Below, piece after piece: positions 1 through 8,739 of a stretch of DNA of 48,943 nucleotides; the first letter of the stretch is position 1; each line of letters begins with the position of its first letter. The position numbers were made by a program, and so were the translations under genes. The stretch covers positions 1 to 48,943 of the forward strand of contig CAMVGM010000014.1 of assembly GCA_947167015.1 (NCBI GenBank), read 5' to 3'. This DNA comes from an uncultured Bacteroidales bacterium (GTDB lineage: Bacteria > Bacteroidota > Bacteroidia > Bacteroidales > UBA932). The notes beneath the pieces are model-generated. The model did no database searches and was not told where the DNA came from. It saw nothing but the letters and a program-made list of their open reading frames with translations.

Positions 1-314
1 TAGTCCAGGAAGTCGATCGGCTCTGCGCCGTGGGCGAGCACGTCGTTGACGCACATGGCCACGACGTCGATGCCGACGGTGTCGTGCTTGTCCAGGATGA
101 AGGCGATCTTGCGCTTGGTTCCCACACCGTCCGTGCTGCTCACGAGGACCGGCTCCTTGTAGCCGAGGGAAGAGAGGTCGAACATGCCGCCGAAGGCGCC
201 GATGTTGCCCATTGTGCCCTTGCGGGCGGTCGAAGCGACGTGCTGTTTGATGCGACGGACTACCTCGTAGCCCGCTTCCAGGTTGACACCTGCTTTTTCG
301 TAAGAATTAGCCAT
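1..314 (-). CDS. purM: Phosphoribosylformylglycinamidine cyclo-ligase (AIR synthetase), N-terminal part
   Basis: Cytosolic purine enzyme that closes the imidazole ring: FGAM + ATP gives AIR. About 104 residues are visible, starting [20 protein letters not shown]; the C-terminal two thirds lie outside the window. Family signatures are [11 protein letters not shown] (around residues 31-41), the STDGVGTK nucleotide/Mg loop, and [17 protein letters not shown] near the edge. The ATG at 314 fits the family N-terminus. It is the last visible gene of purE-purL-purC-purF-purM, 12 bp after the purF stop, so very probably cotranscribed. Truncation is due only to the window boundary. Confidence 0.95.
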   Translation of the reverse strand, partial: MANSYEKAGVNLEAGYEVVRRIKQHVASTARKGTMGNIGAFGGMFDLSSLGYKEPVLVSSTDGVGTKRKIAFILDKHDTVGIDVVAMCVNDVLAHGAEPIDFLD

Positions 315-326
315 AGTTTTAAATTA

Positions 327-1685
327 TTAATCGTTTTCTACCATTTCATCATATAAGAGGGTCGGATACTCGCCCGTGAAGCAGGCCTGGCAGGGATCGG
401 CGCAGCCGAAGCAGGAATCCCGGGTAGATTCCGGGCTGAGGTAGCCCAAGGAATCGGCCCCGATGGCCTCCCGCGCCTGTTCCAGCGTCCGGTGCGAGCA
501 GAGGAGTTCTTCCGGCGTGGAGGTGTCCACGCCGTAGTGGCAGGTAAAGCGCATCATCGGGCTGGCGATGCGCACGTGCACCTCCGTGGCGCCCGCCTCG
601 CGGAGCAGCTTGACGATCTTGAGCGAAGTCGTGCCCCGGACGATGGAGTCGTCCACCAGCACGATGCGCTTGCCCTTGACGATGCTCCGCACGGGAGAGA
701 GCTTCATCTTCACGCCCAGTTCGCGCACGGACTGCACCGGCTCGATGAAGGTGCGGCCCACGTACTTGTGCTTCACGAGGCCCATCTCGTAAGGGATGCC
801 GCTCTCCTCGGCGTAGCCCATCGCGGCGCTGAGGCTGGACTCGGGCACGCCCACCACCATGTCGGCTTCGACCGGGCACTCCCGGTACAGGCGCCGTCCC
901 GCTTCCTTGCGGTAGGCGTGGACGTTGCAGCCGTCGATGTCGCTGTCGGGGCGGGCGAAGTAGATATACTCCATCGCGCACATCCGGTGGCGGTTGAAGT
1001 GCGAGTACAGGGTGCTCCGCATCCCGTGGCGGTCGAGCGTCAGGATCTCGCCGGGCTCCACGTCGCGGATGAACTCGGCGCCCATGATCTCGAAGGCGCA
1101 GGACTCGCTGCTCACCGCGTAGCCGTCGCCCATCTTGCCGACGCACAGGGGCTTGATGCCATACTTGTCGCGGCAGGCGTAGATGCGGTTCTGCGTCATG
1201 ATCACGAAGGTGAAGCCGCCTTCGATCATGTTCAGCGCCTTCACGATGGTCTGGATGCGGTCCTCCTTGTTGCTCTTCTTGATCAGGTGCGCCAGCAATT
1301 CGCTGTCGGTATTGGTCTGGAAGATGGCGCCGTGCCGGTCCAGGTACTCCGACACCTGGCGTGCGTTGATCAGGTTTCCTTCCCCGGCGATGGCGAAGTC
1401 TCCGGCGTGATGGTGGAAATACAGCGGCTCCACGTTGTCCAGCCCCCCTTTGGCGGCATTGGCGTATTTCACGCTGCCGATGCCCATGCTGCCGGGCAGG
1501 TGGTTCAGTTCGCCGTTGGTGAAGATCTCGCTGAGCAGGCCCTGACCGCGGTAGCGGTGGCACTCCCCCTTCTCGTCGAAGGTGATGATGCCGCCGCCCT
1601 CCTGCCCGCGATGCTGGAGGTTGTGCAGGCCGTAATAGATCAAGGTCGATGCGCTCGGCACGCCGTATACTGCGAGGACGCCCAT
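327..1685 (-). CDS. purF: Amidophosphoribosyltransferase (PurF) with degenerate glutaminase site
   Basis: First committed step of purine synthesis, making phosphoribosylamine from PRPP and an amino donor. The 452-residue protein follows the B. subtilis-like form: YYGLHNLQHRGQEG at 17-30, the PRPP loop VLVDDSIVRGTTS, and a C-terminal CFGCADPCQACFTGEYPT that resembles the Fe-S cysteine region. The first residues are MGVLAVYG where the family has (M)CGVFGIWG: Met1 occupies the place of catalytic Cys1, and an in-frame TAA two codons upstream leaves no room for a longer start. The glutamine-binding Arg73 is Lys73 (VKYANAA for VRYATAG) and the HNGNL motif is GEGNL, so Asn101 is replaced by Glu. NTDSE (Asp127) is kept. 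Inference: the PRPP half works, while glutamine hydrolysis is probably lost. The gene sits 6 bp from purC and 12 bp from purM. Confidence 0.9.
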   Translation of the reverse strand: MGVLAVYGVPSASTLIYYGLHNLQHRGQEGGGIITFDEKGECHRYRGQGLLSEIFTNGELNHLPGSMGIGSVKYANAAKGGLDNVEPLYFHHHAGDFAIAGEGNLINARQVSEYLDRHGAIFQTNTDSELLAHLIKKSNKEDRIQTIVKALNMIEGGFTFVIMTQNRIYACRDKYGIKPLCVGKMGDGYAVSSESCAFEIMGAEFIRDVEPGEILTLDRHGMRSTLYSHFNRHRMCAMEYIYFARPDSDIDGCNVHAYRKEAGRRLYRECPVEADMVVGVPESSLSAAMGYAEESGIPYEMGLVKHKYVGRTFIEPVQSVRELGVKMKLSPVRSIVKGKRIVLVDDSIVRGTTSLKIVKLLREAGATEVHVRIASPMMRFTCHYGVDTSTPEELLCSHRTLEQAREAIGADSLGYLSPESTRDSCFGCADPCQACFTGEYPTLLYDEMVEND

Positions 1686-1691
1686 ATATCG

Positions 1692-2414
1692 TTATTCTTC
1701 GGTTACTTGTTTCAAACGGGTCAATACGTTACGGTAGTTCTCCACCACGCAGCTCAGGTCCAGGCGGAAGCGGTCCTTGTCCATCCGCTCCCCCGTGGCT
1801 TCGTCCCACAGGCGGCAGGTGTCCGGGCTGATCTCGTCGGAGATGATGATGGCCCCGGTGTCGGAGGCCCGGCCGAACTCGAGTTTCATGTCCACCAGCT
1901 CGATGCCGGCCTTGTGGAAGAGGGGTTTCAGCAATTCGTTCACCCGGCGGGCGCTGTTGTACATCTCGTCCAGTTCCTGGTAGGTAGCCAGTCCGAGGGC
2001 GACGGCGTGGTCGCGGTTGATGAACGGGTCCTCCAGTTCGTCGTTGTTGTAGCGAAGGTCAATGATGACGTTGGAATGGCGGAAGCCCTCCTCGACGCCC
2101 AGGCGGGCGGCCAGGGAACCGGCGATCCGGTTGTGGACCACGACCTGCAGGGGGATGATCTCGATCTTGCGGCAGAGCTGCTCCTGGTCGCCCAGGAGCT
2201 CGATGAAGTGGGTCTCGACCCCGTTCTGGTTCAGGTAGTCCAGCAGGATGGCCGAAATCTGGTTGTCCAGGGCTCCCTTCCCCTTGAAACGGGCGCGCTT
2301 GACGTTGTTGTAGGCTACCGTCACGTCCTTGTAACGGAAGATCACCTGGTCGGGATGGTCCGTCGCAAAGACCTGCTTCTCGTTGCCTTCGAAGATTAAT
2401 GCGCCTTTGGTCAT
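1692..2414 (-). CDS. purC: SAICAR synthetase
   Basis: Phosphoribosylaminoimidazole-succinocarboxamide synthase, joining CAIR and aspartate with ATP in the cytosol. The 240 residues match the usual single-domain bacterial length. Visible signatures are the N-terminal GNEKQVFATDHPDQVIFRYK region with the nucleotide-binding Lys, KRARFKGKGALDNQIS, PLQVVVHNRIAGSLAARLG (49-120 area), LVDMKLEFGR and the ISDEISPDTCRLWD motif that contributes acidic residues. The ATG at 2414 lies 2 bp after the purL stop and the stop is 6 bp before purF, so it sits in the middle of the purine operon. Nothing unusual seen. Confidence 0.96.
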   Translation of the reverse strand: MTKGALIFEGNEKQVFATDHPDQVIFRYKDVTVAYNNVKRARFKGKGALDNQISAILLDYLNQNGVETHFIELLGDQEQLCRKIEIIPLQVVVHNRIAGSLAARLGVEEGFRHSNVIIDLRYNNDELEDPFINRDHAVALGLATYQELDEMYNSARRVNELLKPLFHKAGIELVDMKLEFGRASDTGAIIISDEISPDTCRLWDEATGERMDKDRFRLDLSCVVENYRNVLTRLKQVTEE

Positions 2415-2416
2415 GG

Positions 2417-5400
2417 TTATCTATTGGTTTTTCTGAAATACTTCACGGCATTCGCGAAGAGCGGCTGCTCCAGCTCCTCCTCGATGTTCTTGAACACGCC
2501 GGGCTCCCAGCGCTCGCTGTGGCCCATCTTGCCGAGGATCTGCCCGGACGGACTGACGATGCCCTCGATGGCGTAGAAAGAACCGTTCGGGTTGTAGGGC
2601 GGCTCCATCGTGACCTCTCCGTTGAACGGGTCGGCGTACTGGAAGGCCACCTGCCCGCGGGCGAAGAGTTCCCGCGCCAGGGCCTCGGACACCACGAACT
2701 TGCCCTCGCCGTGGCTGACGGCGATGGTATGCAGGTCGCCCTGGGCCATCCCGGCGAGCCAGGGCGAGCGGGTCGTGGCCACGCGCGTGGTCACCATCTG
2801 GGAGATGTGGCGGTTGATGTCGTTGCGGAAGAGCGTGGGGGAATCTTTCGTGACCATCCCGAGGTGTCCGTACGGCAGCAGGCCGCTCTTGACGAGCGCC
2901 TGGAAGCCGTTGCAGATGCCCAGGATCAGGCCACCGCGTTCCAGCAGGCCCTCGATGGCCTGCGCGATCCGCTTGTTGTTCAGCACGTTGGCGATGAACT
3001 TGCCGCTTCCGTCGGGTTCGTCGCCTGCGGAAAATCCGCCGGCGAGCATCAGGACCTGGCAGCGGTCGACGGCCGCGCCCATCTCGTCGATGGAGCGGAG
3101 GACGTCCTCGCCGGTGAGGTTGCGGAACACGCCGAACTCCACCTCCGCGCCCGCCTTGCGGAAGGCCTTGGCGGTATCGTAGTCGCAGTTGGTGCCCGGG
3201 AACACGGGGATGTAAACCAGCGGCTTGTCCACCTTCGGTCCTTTCCAGCGGGGGGCTTCATATTTCCCTTCCGGCCGGATGCCGTTCAGGAGTTTCGCGT
3301 GCGCAGGCCGCACCTTCGCGGGATAGACCTTGGCGTATTTACCGGCGAATGCCTCCAGCAGGGCGTCCTGGCTGACGCGCTCGCCGTTGATCTTCAGGCA
3401 GCCGTCCTCGCCGGAGGTGACCTCGCCCAGCAGCTGTGCCTGCGGGAAATCGAGTTCCCCTTCCGCCTCCACGATCACGGAGCCGTAGCCCAGGTCGAAG
3501 AGCGTCCGCTCGTCCAGCGTGACGTCAATGCCGAAGAGATTGCCGAACGACATCTTCGCGAGGCCTTCCGCCACGCCGCCGCGGCCCAGGGCCCAGGCGG
3601 ACACGATGCGGCCGGCTTCCGCCTGCTCGCGGATGAACTGCCAGTTGGCGCGGAGCTGCGCCGTGTCCGGCATCCGGTTGGGCAGCGGGGTGTGCCGGAT
3701 CAGGTAGAGTTTGTTGCCCTCCCACTTGAGTTCCGGCGAGAGCACCTTGTCCGCGTCCACCGTCGTCACGCCGAAGGCGATCAGGGTGGGCGGCACGGAG
3801 ATGTGCTCGAAGGTGCCGCTCATCGAGTCCTTGCCGCCGATGGACGGCAGCCCGAAGGCGAGTTGCATCTTCAAGGCGCCGAGGAGCGCGGAGAGGGGTT
3901 TTCCCCAGCTGTGCGGGTCGGCGGTCATGCGCTCGAAGTACTCCTGGTAGGAGAAACGCATCCGGGAGAAGTCCCCGCCCGCCGCGGTGACCTTGGCGCA
4001 GGCGTCCACCACCGCGTATGCAGCACCGTGGTAGGGACTCCAGGAGGTCAGGTAAGGATCATAGCCGAACGCCATCATGCTGGCGGTGCGGGTGAAGCCG
4101 TCCGCCGGAAGTTTCTGCACGGACACCTGCGTCTCGGTGGACTGCAGGGCGCCGCCGTAGGGCATCAGCACGGTCGAGCGGCCGATGGTGGAATCGAACA
4201 TCTCCACCAGGCCCTTCTGCGAGGCCACGTTGGGATCCGCCATCACGGCGGCCATCTTCTCCTTCAGGCCCTCGCCCGCCGGTTCGCGGCGGAAGGGGTC
4301 GATGTCCTCGATGGTGCCCACGGCCGCCTCGGCGTAGTGTTTCGCGCCGGCGCTGTCGATGAATTCACGGGACAGGTCGGCCACGGTCTCGCCGTGGAAG
4401 AACATCCGCATCCGGCCGCGGCCGGTCACGTCGGCGACGTGCGTCACCTCCACGTTCTCGCTGCCGCAGAAGGCCTCGAAGGCCGCGCGGTCGCCCGCTT
4501 CCACTACCACGGCCATACGCTCCTGGGACTCGCTGATGGCGAGTTCCGTGGCGTTCAGGCCGCTGTATTTGGCCGGCACGCGGTCCAGCCAGATGTCCAG
4601 GCCGGGGGCGAGCTCGCCGATCGCGACGCTCACGCCGCCCGCGCCGAAGTCGTTGGATTTCTTGATGAGGCGCGTCACCTCCGGACGGCGGAACAGCCGC
4701 TGGAGCTTCCGCTCCTCGGGGGCGTTGCCCTTCTGCACCTCGCTGCCGCAGGTCTCCAGCGAAGTGCCGGTGTGCTCCTTGGAGGATCCGGTGGCCCCGC
4801 CGATGCCGTCGCGGCCCGTGCGGCCGCCCAGCAGCAGGATCACGTCGCCCGGCGCGGGACTTTCGCGACGGACGTTCTCCGCCTTCACCGCACCCACCAC
4901 GGCGCCCACTTCGAGGCGCTTGGCGGTATAGCCGGGGTGATAGATTTCACGCACGTGCGTTGTCGCCAGGCCGATCTGGTTGCCGTAGCTGGAATAGCCG
5001 GCGGCCGCCTTGCGGCTGATCAGGCGCTGCGGGAGCTTGCCCGGCAGGGTGTCCTTCACGGCGGCGTTGATGTCGCCGGCGCCCGTGACACGCATCGCCT
5101 GGTACACGTAGGCCCGGCCGGAGAGCGGGTCGCGGATGGCCCCGCCCAGGCAGGTGGCGGCGCCGCCGAACGGCTCGATCTCGGTGGGGTGGTTGTGCGT
5201 CTCGTTCTTGAACATCAGCAGCCACTTCTCCGTGCGGCCGTCCACATCCACGTCCACGTAGATGCTGCAGGCGTTGTTCTCTTCGCTCTGCTCGAGGTCC
5301 TCCAGCAGGCCGCGCTTGCGGAGCACCCGCGCGCCGATCGTAGCGAGTTCCATCAGGCAGAGGCTCTTGTGCTCGCGGCCGAGTTCCTTGCGGACGGCGA

Positions 5401-6151
5401 GGAAGTCGCGGTATTCCGCCTCAATCTCCTCCTTCGCGAAGGAATCCTCCACCCGGACGCCGGTCAGTTCGGTCGTGAAGGTGGTGTGGCGGCAGTGGTC
5501 GCTCCAGTAGGTGTCGAGGATGCGGAGTTCCGTCTCGCTGGGGTCGCGACCCTCGGCGGTGAAATAGCGCAGCACCTCGGCGAGGTCGTCGGTGTTCATC
5601 GCCAGGCCCCACTTCTTGCAGAAGGCGGCGTACTCCGACGGGGCCATCTTCGTGAATCCCGTCAGGTCCGCCAGGGGCTTCACTTCAGCCTTGCCTTCCG
5701 GCTGCAGGCGCCCTAGGTCCTTCGGGCGGGACTCCACTGCATTGATGAAATAATGGCGGATGGCCGCCAGGTCCGCCTCCGGCAGGTCGTCATCGAAGAT
5801 GAGCAGGCGGGACGAGCGGATCTGCACGTCCGCCGACGGGTCGATCAGATGGACGCAGTCCAGGGCCGAGGAGGCCCGCTGGTCGAACTGGCCGGGGATG
5901 TATTCGACGGCCAGGTATTTCTTGCCTTCGAGCGGGCATTCGTCCGACACCAGGTCGGTCACCACCTCGCCGAAGACCGTGTAGCGGCATTTTTCCAGCA
6001 ACTCGTCCGAGAAGCCGAACAGGTCATAGACATTCAGGAGCCGCAGGGTACGCAGCCCCAGAGAAAGGTTTTCGTTGAACTCGCTCTTGAGACTCTGCGC
6101 CTCAACCTGGAACTCCGAATACTTTTCTACGAAAATGCGATGGGAATTCAT
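2417..6151 (-). CDS. purL: Phosphoribosylformylglycinamidine synthase, single-chain large form
   Basis: Converts FGAR to FGAM using glutamine and ATP. At 1244 residues this is the long single-chain type: N-terminal domain, linker with DTYWSDHCRHTTF, two AIRS-like halves (FKNETHNHPTEIEPFGG; later IGGKDSMSGTF) and a C-terminal class I glutaminase from about residue 975 (VYIPVFPGTNCDYD). The glutaminase nucleophile is Cys1080 in LGICNGFQ and the SHGEGKF motif supplies the His region, so in contrast to the neighbouring PurF the glutaminase site looks intact. A small PurL with PurS and PurQ partners is therefore not expected. It lies 14 bp after purE and 2 bp before purC in the same operon. Confidence 0.97.
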   Translation of the reverse strand: MNSHRIFVEKYSEFQVEAQSLKSEFNENLSLGLRTLRLLNVYDLFGFSDELLEKCRYTVFGEVVTDLVSDECPLEGKKYLAVEYIPGQFDQRASSALDCVHLIDPSADVQIRSSRLLIFDDDLPEADLAAIRHYFINAVESRPKDLGRLQPEGKAEVKPLADLTGFTKMAPSEYAAFCKKWGLAMNTDDLAEVLRYFTAEGRDPSETELRILDTYWSDHCRHTTFTTELTGVRVEDSFAKEEIEAEYRDFLAVRKELGREHKSLCLMELATIGARVLRKRGLLEDLEQSEENNACSIYVDVDVDGRTEKWLLMFKNETHNHPTEIEPFGGAATCLGGAIRDPLSGRAYVYQAMRVTGAGDINAAVKDTLPGKLPQRLISRKAAAGYSSYGNQIGLATTHVREIYHPGYTAKRLEVGAVVGAVKAENVRRESPAPGDVILLLGGRTGRDGIGGATGSSKEHTGTSLETCGSEVQKGNAPEERKLQRLFRRPEVTRLIKKSNDFGAGGVSVAIGELAPGLDIWLDRVPAKYSGLNATELAISESQERMAVVVEAGDRAAFEAFCGSENVEVTHVADVTGRGRMRMFFHGETVADLSREFIDSAGAKHYAEAAVGTIEDIDPFRREPAGEGLKEKMAAVMADPNVASQKGLVEMFDSTIGRSTVLMPYGGALQSTETQVSVQKLPADGFTRTASMMAFGYDPYLTSWSPYHGAAYAVVDACAKVTAAGGDFSRMRFSYQEYFERMTADPHSWGKPLSALLGALKMQLAFGLPSIGGKDSMSGTFEHISVPPTLIAFGVTTVDADKVLSPELKWEGNKLYLIRHTPLPNRMPDTAQLRANWQFIREQAEAGRIVSAWALGRGGVAEGLAKMSFGNLFGIDVTLDERTLFDLGYGSVIVEAEGELDFPQAQLLGEVTSGEDGCLKINGERVSQDALLEAFAGKYAKVYPAKVRPAHAKLLNGIRPEGKYEAPRWKGPKVDKPLVYIPVFPGTNCDYDTAKAFRKAGAEVEFGVFRNLTGEDVLRSIDEMGAAVDRCQVLMLAGGFSAGDEPDGSGKFIANVLNNKRIAQAIEGLLERGGLILGICNGFQALVKSGLLPYGHLGMVTKDSPTLFRNDINRHISQMVTTRVATTRSPWLAGMAQGDLHTIAVSHGEGKFVVSEALARELFARGQVAFQYADPFNGEVTMEPPYNPNGSFYAIEGIVSPSGQILGKMGHSERWEPGVFKNIEEELEQPLFANAVKYFRKTNR

Positions 6152-6165
6152 GCTCTCTGTCAGGC

Positions 6166-6633
6166 TTAGATCTCGGTTTGGAGGACTTTGTCGGCTTGCT
6201 TCCGGCGGAATTCTTCCAGTTTGGCCGCCAGCCCGGGGTCGGAAAGCGCGAAGACGGAAACGGCGTACAGCGCGGCGTTCTTCGCCCCGTCGATCGCCAT
6301 CGTGGCGACGGGGATCCCGGAGGGCATCTGGACGATGGACAAGAGGGAATCCAGGCCGCTGAGCGCCTTGCTGCGGATGGGTATACCGATGACGGGAAGC
6401 GTGGTCAGGGCCGCCGCCATCCCGGGCAGGTGGGCCGCGCCGCCGGCCCCGGCGATCACCAGGGACACGCCGCGCTCGCGGGCACCGGCCATGTAGTCAC
6501 AGAAGAATTGCGGGGTTCGATGGGCGCTGATGACTTTTTTTTCGTAGGAGACCCCGAACTGGTCGAGCGTCTCGCAAGCGGCTGACATCACTTCCCAGTC
6601 GCTTTTGGATCCCATGATAATGCTGACTTTCAT
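6166..6633 (-). CDS. purE: N5-carboxyaminoimidazole ribonucleotide mutase, class I
   Basis: Interconverts N5-CAIR and CAIR in purine synthesis. The 155 residues match class I PurE. Signatures: [10 protein letters not shown] at 7-16 (phosphate loop), SAHRTPQF with the catalytic His, and [14 protein letters not shown] followed by LPVIGIPI. The class assignment rests on the AHRTP and [10 protein letters not shown] motifs; class II enzymes differ. It is the first gene of the operon and starts 13 nt downstream of the likely transcription start given by the promoter at 6653-6684. No purK is visible in the window. Confidence 0.96.
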   Translation of the reverse strand: MKVSIIMGSKSDWEVMSAACETLDQFGVSYEKKVISAHRTPQFFCDYMAGARERGVSLVIAGAGGAAHLPGMAAALTTLPVIGIPIRSKALSGLDSLLSIVQMPSGIPVATMAIDGAKNAALYAVSVFALSDPGLAAKLEEFRRKQADKVLQTEI

Positions 6634-6652
6634 ACCTCAACTAACTAAAGCG

Positions 6653-6684
6653 CAAATTTACAACTATCCTGCATACCCTGCAAG
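6653..6684 (-). promoter_or_regulatory. Bacteroidetes-type promoter of the pur operon
   Basis: On the minus strand CTTG is followed by exactly 20 nt and then TAAATTTG, a perfect TAnnTTTG -7 box. Initiation would fall near 6646, giving a leader of only about 13 nt before the purE ATG. No riboswitch fold fits in that leader, so regulation would have to act at the promoter. Confidence 0.7.
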
Positions 6685-6761
6685 ACAAGTTTTCGACAAT
6701 TTTTCTTCTTCCTTGTTGAAAACTTCTCGCTGCCGGTCAAGGGGTCAACCCGCTTTTTACC

Positions 6762-6769
6762 TATATTTG
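6762..6769 (+). promoter_or_regulatory. -7 box of the deformylase-pyr operon
   Basis: TATATTTG matches TAnnTTTG exactly, 9 nt before the ATG at 6779. No clear TTG sits 20 nt upstream, so the -33 element is weak or the promoter needs help. Transcripts would be leaderless or nearly so. Confidence 0.5.
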
Positions 6770-6778
6770 TTGTTTGAT

Positions 6779-7477
6779 ATGAAAACACGTTTCCCCGTCA
6801 TTCCCGTCCTCGCCGTCCTCATCCTGATCGCATGCGGCAGCCCGCGCAAGCTGCGGGGCCCTTTCGAAGTGTGGGAGCGCACCATCATCACGATGTCCGA
6901 CAGCGTCATGTACGTCTTTGTCAAGAGTGAATTCATGGACAGCATCGAACTGCGCGCACACTGCCGCGACCTCTCGAACGAGGAACTGCAGAGCGACCTG
7001 CTGCCCATGCTCGCCGCCAAGATGCGCGCCACCCTCCGCTCACCCCAGCAGGGCGGCGTAGGCCTGGCCGCGCCCCAGGTCGGCATCCACCGGCGCATCG
7101 TCGCCATCCAGCGCCTGGACAAGCCGGGAGAGCCCGTCGAGGTCTATTCCAACCTGCACGTGCTGGCGCACCTGGGCGATACGGTGCGCAGCCCGGAAGG
7201 CTGCCTGTCCATCCCGGGCAAGCGGGGCATCGTGCCGCGCTTCGAGGGCGTCGTCGTCCGCTGGACGGATCCCGAGACCCTCCAGCCCGTCACCGACACC
7301 GTGCACGGCTTCACCGCCATCATCTTCCAGCACGAAGCCGACCACCTGGACGGCGTCTTCTACACCGACAAGGCCGACACCGTCTGGACGGACGAGGCCT
7401 GGCTGGCCGAACGCGCCCCTTACGAGGCGGCCGGCGCCTATGTCAAACCCCGCTGGCTCTATGGCGGAGAATACTAG
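6779..7477 (+). CDS. Lipoprotein-type peptide deformylase homologue
   Basis: Resembles peptide deformylase, the metal enzyme that removes formyl from the initiator Met. All three signatures are present: GVGLAAPQ (93-100), EGCLSIP (140-146, metal ligand Cys142) and HEADH (His185, Glu186, His189). Unlike cytosolic PDF it begins MKTRFPVIPVLAVLILIACG, a lipoprotein signal with lipobox L-I-A-C at Cys19, plus about 70 extra residues before the catalytic core. At 232 residues it is longer than the usual 160-190. The ATG at 6779 is chosen because it follows a TATATTTG box and begins the signal peptide; an upstream in-frame ATG at 6605 would overlap the purE promoter. Inference: an exported, membrane-anchored enzyme, perhaps acting on formyl peptides outside the cytoplasm. 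It overlaps the pyrC start by 17 bp. A true housekeeping def is expected elsewhere. Confidence 0.8.
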   Translation: MKTRFPVIPVLAVLILIACGSPRKLRGPFEVWERTIITMSDSVMYVFVKSEFMDSIELRAHCRDLSNEELQSDLLPMLAAKMRATLRSPQQGGVGLAAPQVGIHRRIVAIQRLDKPGEPVEVYSNLHVLAHLGDTVRSPEGCLSIPGKRGIVPRFEGVVVRWTDPETLQPVTDTVHGFTAIIFQHEADHLDGVFYTDKADTVWTDEAWLAERAPYEAAGAYVKPRWLYGGEY

Positions 7478-8735
7478 ACTGCTCAAGGGAGGCATCCTGA
7501 TCGACGGCGAAGGCCGCCGCATCGCCGACGTGCTCGTGCGCGACGGGGTCGTCTCCGCCATCGGTCCGGACATCGTGGAGGCGTCAGGCGCGGAGGTTAC
7601 CGACTGCCGCGGGAAGTTCGTCAGCGCCGGTTTCACCGACGTCCACGTCCATTTCCGCGAACCCGGACAGAGCTACAAGGAGACCATCCGCAGCGGCTCC
7701 CTGGCCGCCGCGCACGGCGGCTACACCACCGTCTGCGCGATGCCGAACCTCGCCCCCGTGCCGGACAGTCCGGAAACGCTGGCCCTGGAACAGGACATCA
7801 TCGACCGTGACGCCTGCATCGAAGTCCTCCCCTACGCTTCCATCACCCTTGGCCGCAAGGGGCTGGAACTCACCGACTTCGCTGCGCTCAAGGGGCATTG
7901 CTGCGCCTTCTCCGACGACGGCAGCGGCGTGCAGGACGAGGCGATGATGCTCCGCGCGATGGAGGCCGCCGCCCGCGCGGACGTCATCCTGGCCGCCCAC
8001 TGCGAAGACAACACGCTGCTCCGCGGCGGCTACATCCACGACGGACGCTGGAGCGCGGCCCACGGCCACAAGGGCATCTGCTCCGAGAGCGAGTGGGGCC
8101 AGATCGCGCGCGACCTCGCCCTGGCCGGGAAGACCGGCTGCCGCTACCACGTCTGCCACATTTCCTGCGCCGAAAGCGTCCGGCTGATCCGCGACGCCAA
8201 GGCCCGCGGGGTGCGCGTGACCTGCGAGACGGCGCCGCACTACCTCACCCTCTGCGAGGACGACCTGCAGGAAGACGGCCGCTTCAAGATGAATCCCCCG
8301 CTGCGCCGCGCCGAAGACCGGGAGGCGCTCATCGAGGGCCTGCGCGACGGAACCATCGACGCCATCGCCACCGACCACGCCCCGCACTCCGCCGAGGAGA
8401 AATCCCGGGGACTGGTGGGCAGCGCGATGGGCATCGTGGGGCTGGAAACGGCTTTCCCGGTGCTCTACACCGATTTGGTGATTCCCGGGAAGGTCCGGCT
8501 GGAGCGCATCATCGAGGCCCTCACGACGGGGCCGCGGCGCGCCTTCCGCCTGCCGGGCGGCCGGGTGGAGCCCGGCGCCCCCGCCGACCTGACCGTCATC
8601 GACCCCCAGGCCGACCGGGCCGTGGATCCGGCGGATTTCCTTTCCCTCGGCCGCGCCACCCCCTTCGCGGGCAAGCGCGTCCGGAGCCGTATCGTATTGA
8701 CCCTCAAGGACGGAAAGCCCGTCTGGCACGATTAA
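7461..8735 (+). CDS. pyrC: Dihydroorotase, class I
   Basis: Third step of pyrimidine synthesis, cyclising N-carbamoyl-aspartate to dihydroorotate. From the ATG at 7461 the protein has 424 residues and starts MAENTRLLKGGILIDGEGRR; an in-frame ATG at 7440 would add seven residues and deeper overlap with the deformylase gene. Zinc and catalytic motifs: HVH at 62-64 in DVHVHFREPGQ, AHCEDN, and ATDHAPHS near residue 300. The allantoinase-like architecture and length place it in class I rather than the shorter E. coli class II. It is followed 4 bp later by pyrK. Confidence 0.96.
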   Translation: MAENTRLLKGGILIDGEGRRIADVLVRDGVVSAIGPDIVEASGAEVTDCRGKFVSAGFTDVHVHFREPGQSYKETIRSGSLAAAHGGYTTVCAMPNLAPVPDSPETLALEQDIIDRDACIEVLPYASITLGRKGLELTDFAALKGHCCAFSDDGSGVQDEAMMLRAMEAAARADVILAAHCEDNTLLRGGYIHDGRWSAAHGHKGICSESEWGQIARDLALAGKTGCRYHVCHISCAESVRLIRDAKARGVRVTCETAPHYLTLCEDDLQEDGRFKMNPPLRRAEDREALIEGLRDGTIDAIATDHAPHSAEEKSRGLVGSAMGIVGLETAFPVLYTDLVIPGKVRLERIIEALTTGPRRAFRLPGGRVEPGAPADLTVIDPQADRAVDPADFLSLGRATPFAGKRVRSRIVLTLKDGKPVWHD

Positions 8736-8739
8736 ACAT

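Noticed and set aside
2399..5716. Very long open frame on the plus strand opposite purL
   Set aside because: High G+C leaves few stops on the opposite strand; its translation is rich in Arg, His, Ala and Gly with no motif, while the minus strand encodes an intact PurL.
6634..6652. Purine riboswitch before purE
   Set aside because: The predicted leader is only about 13 nt, too short for any aptamer.
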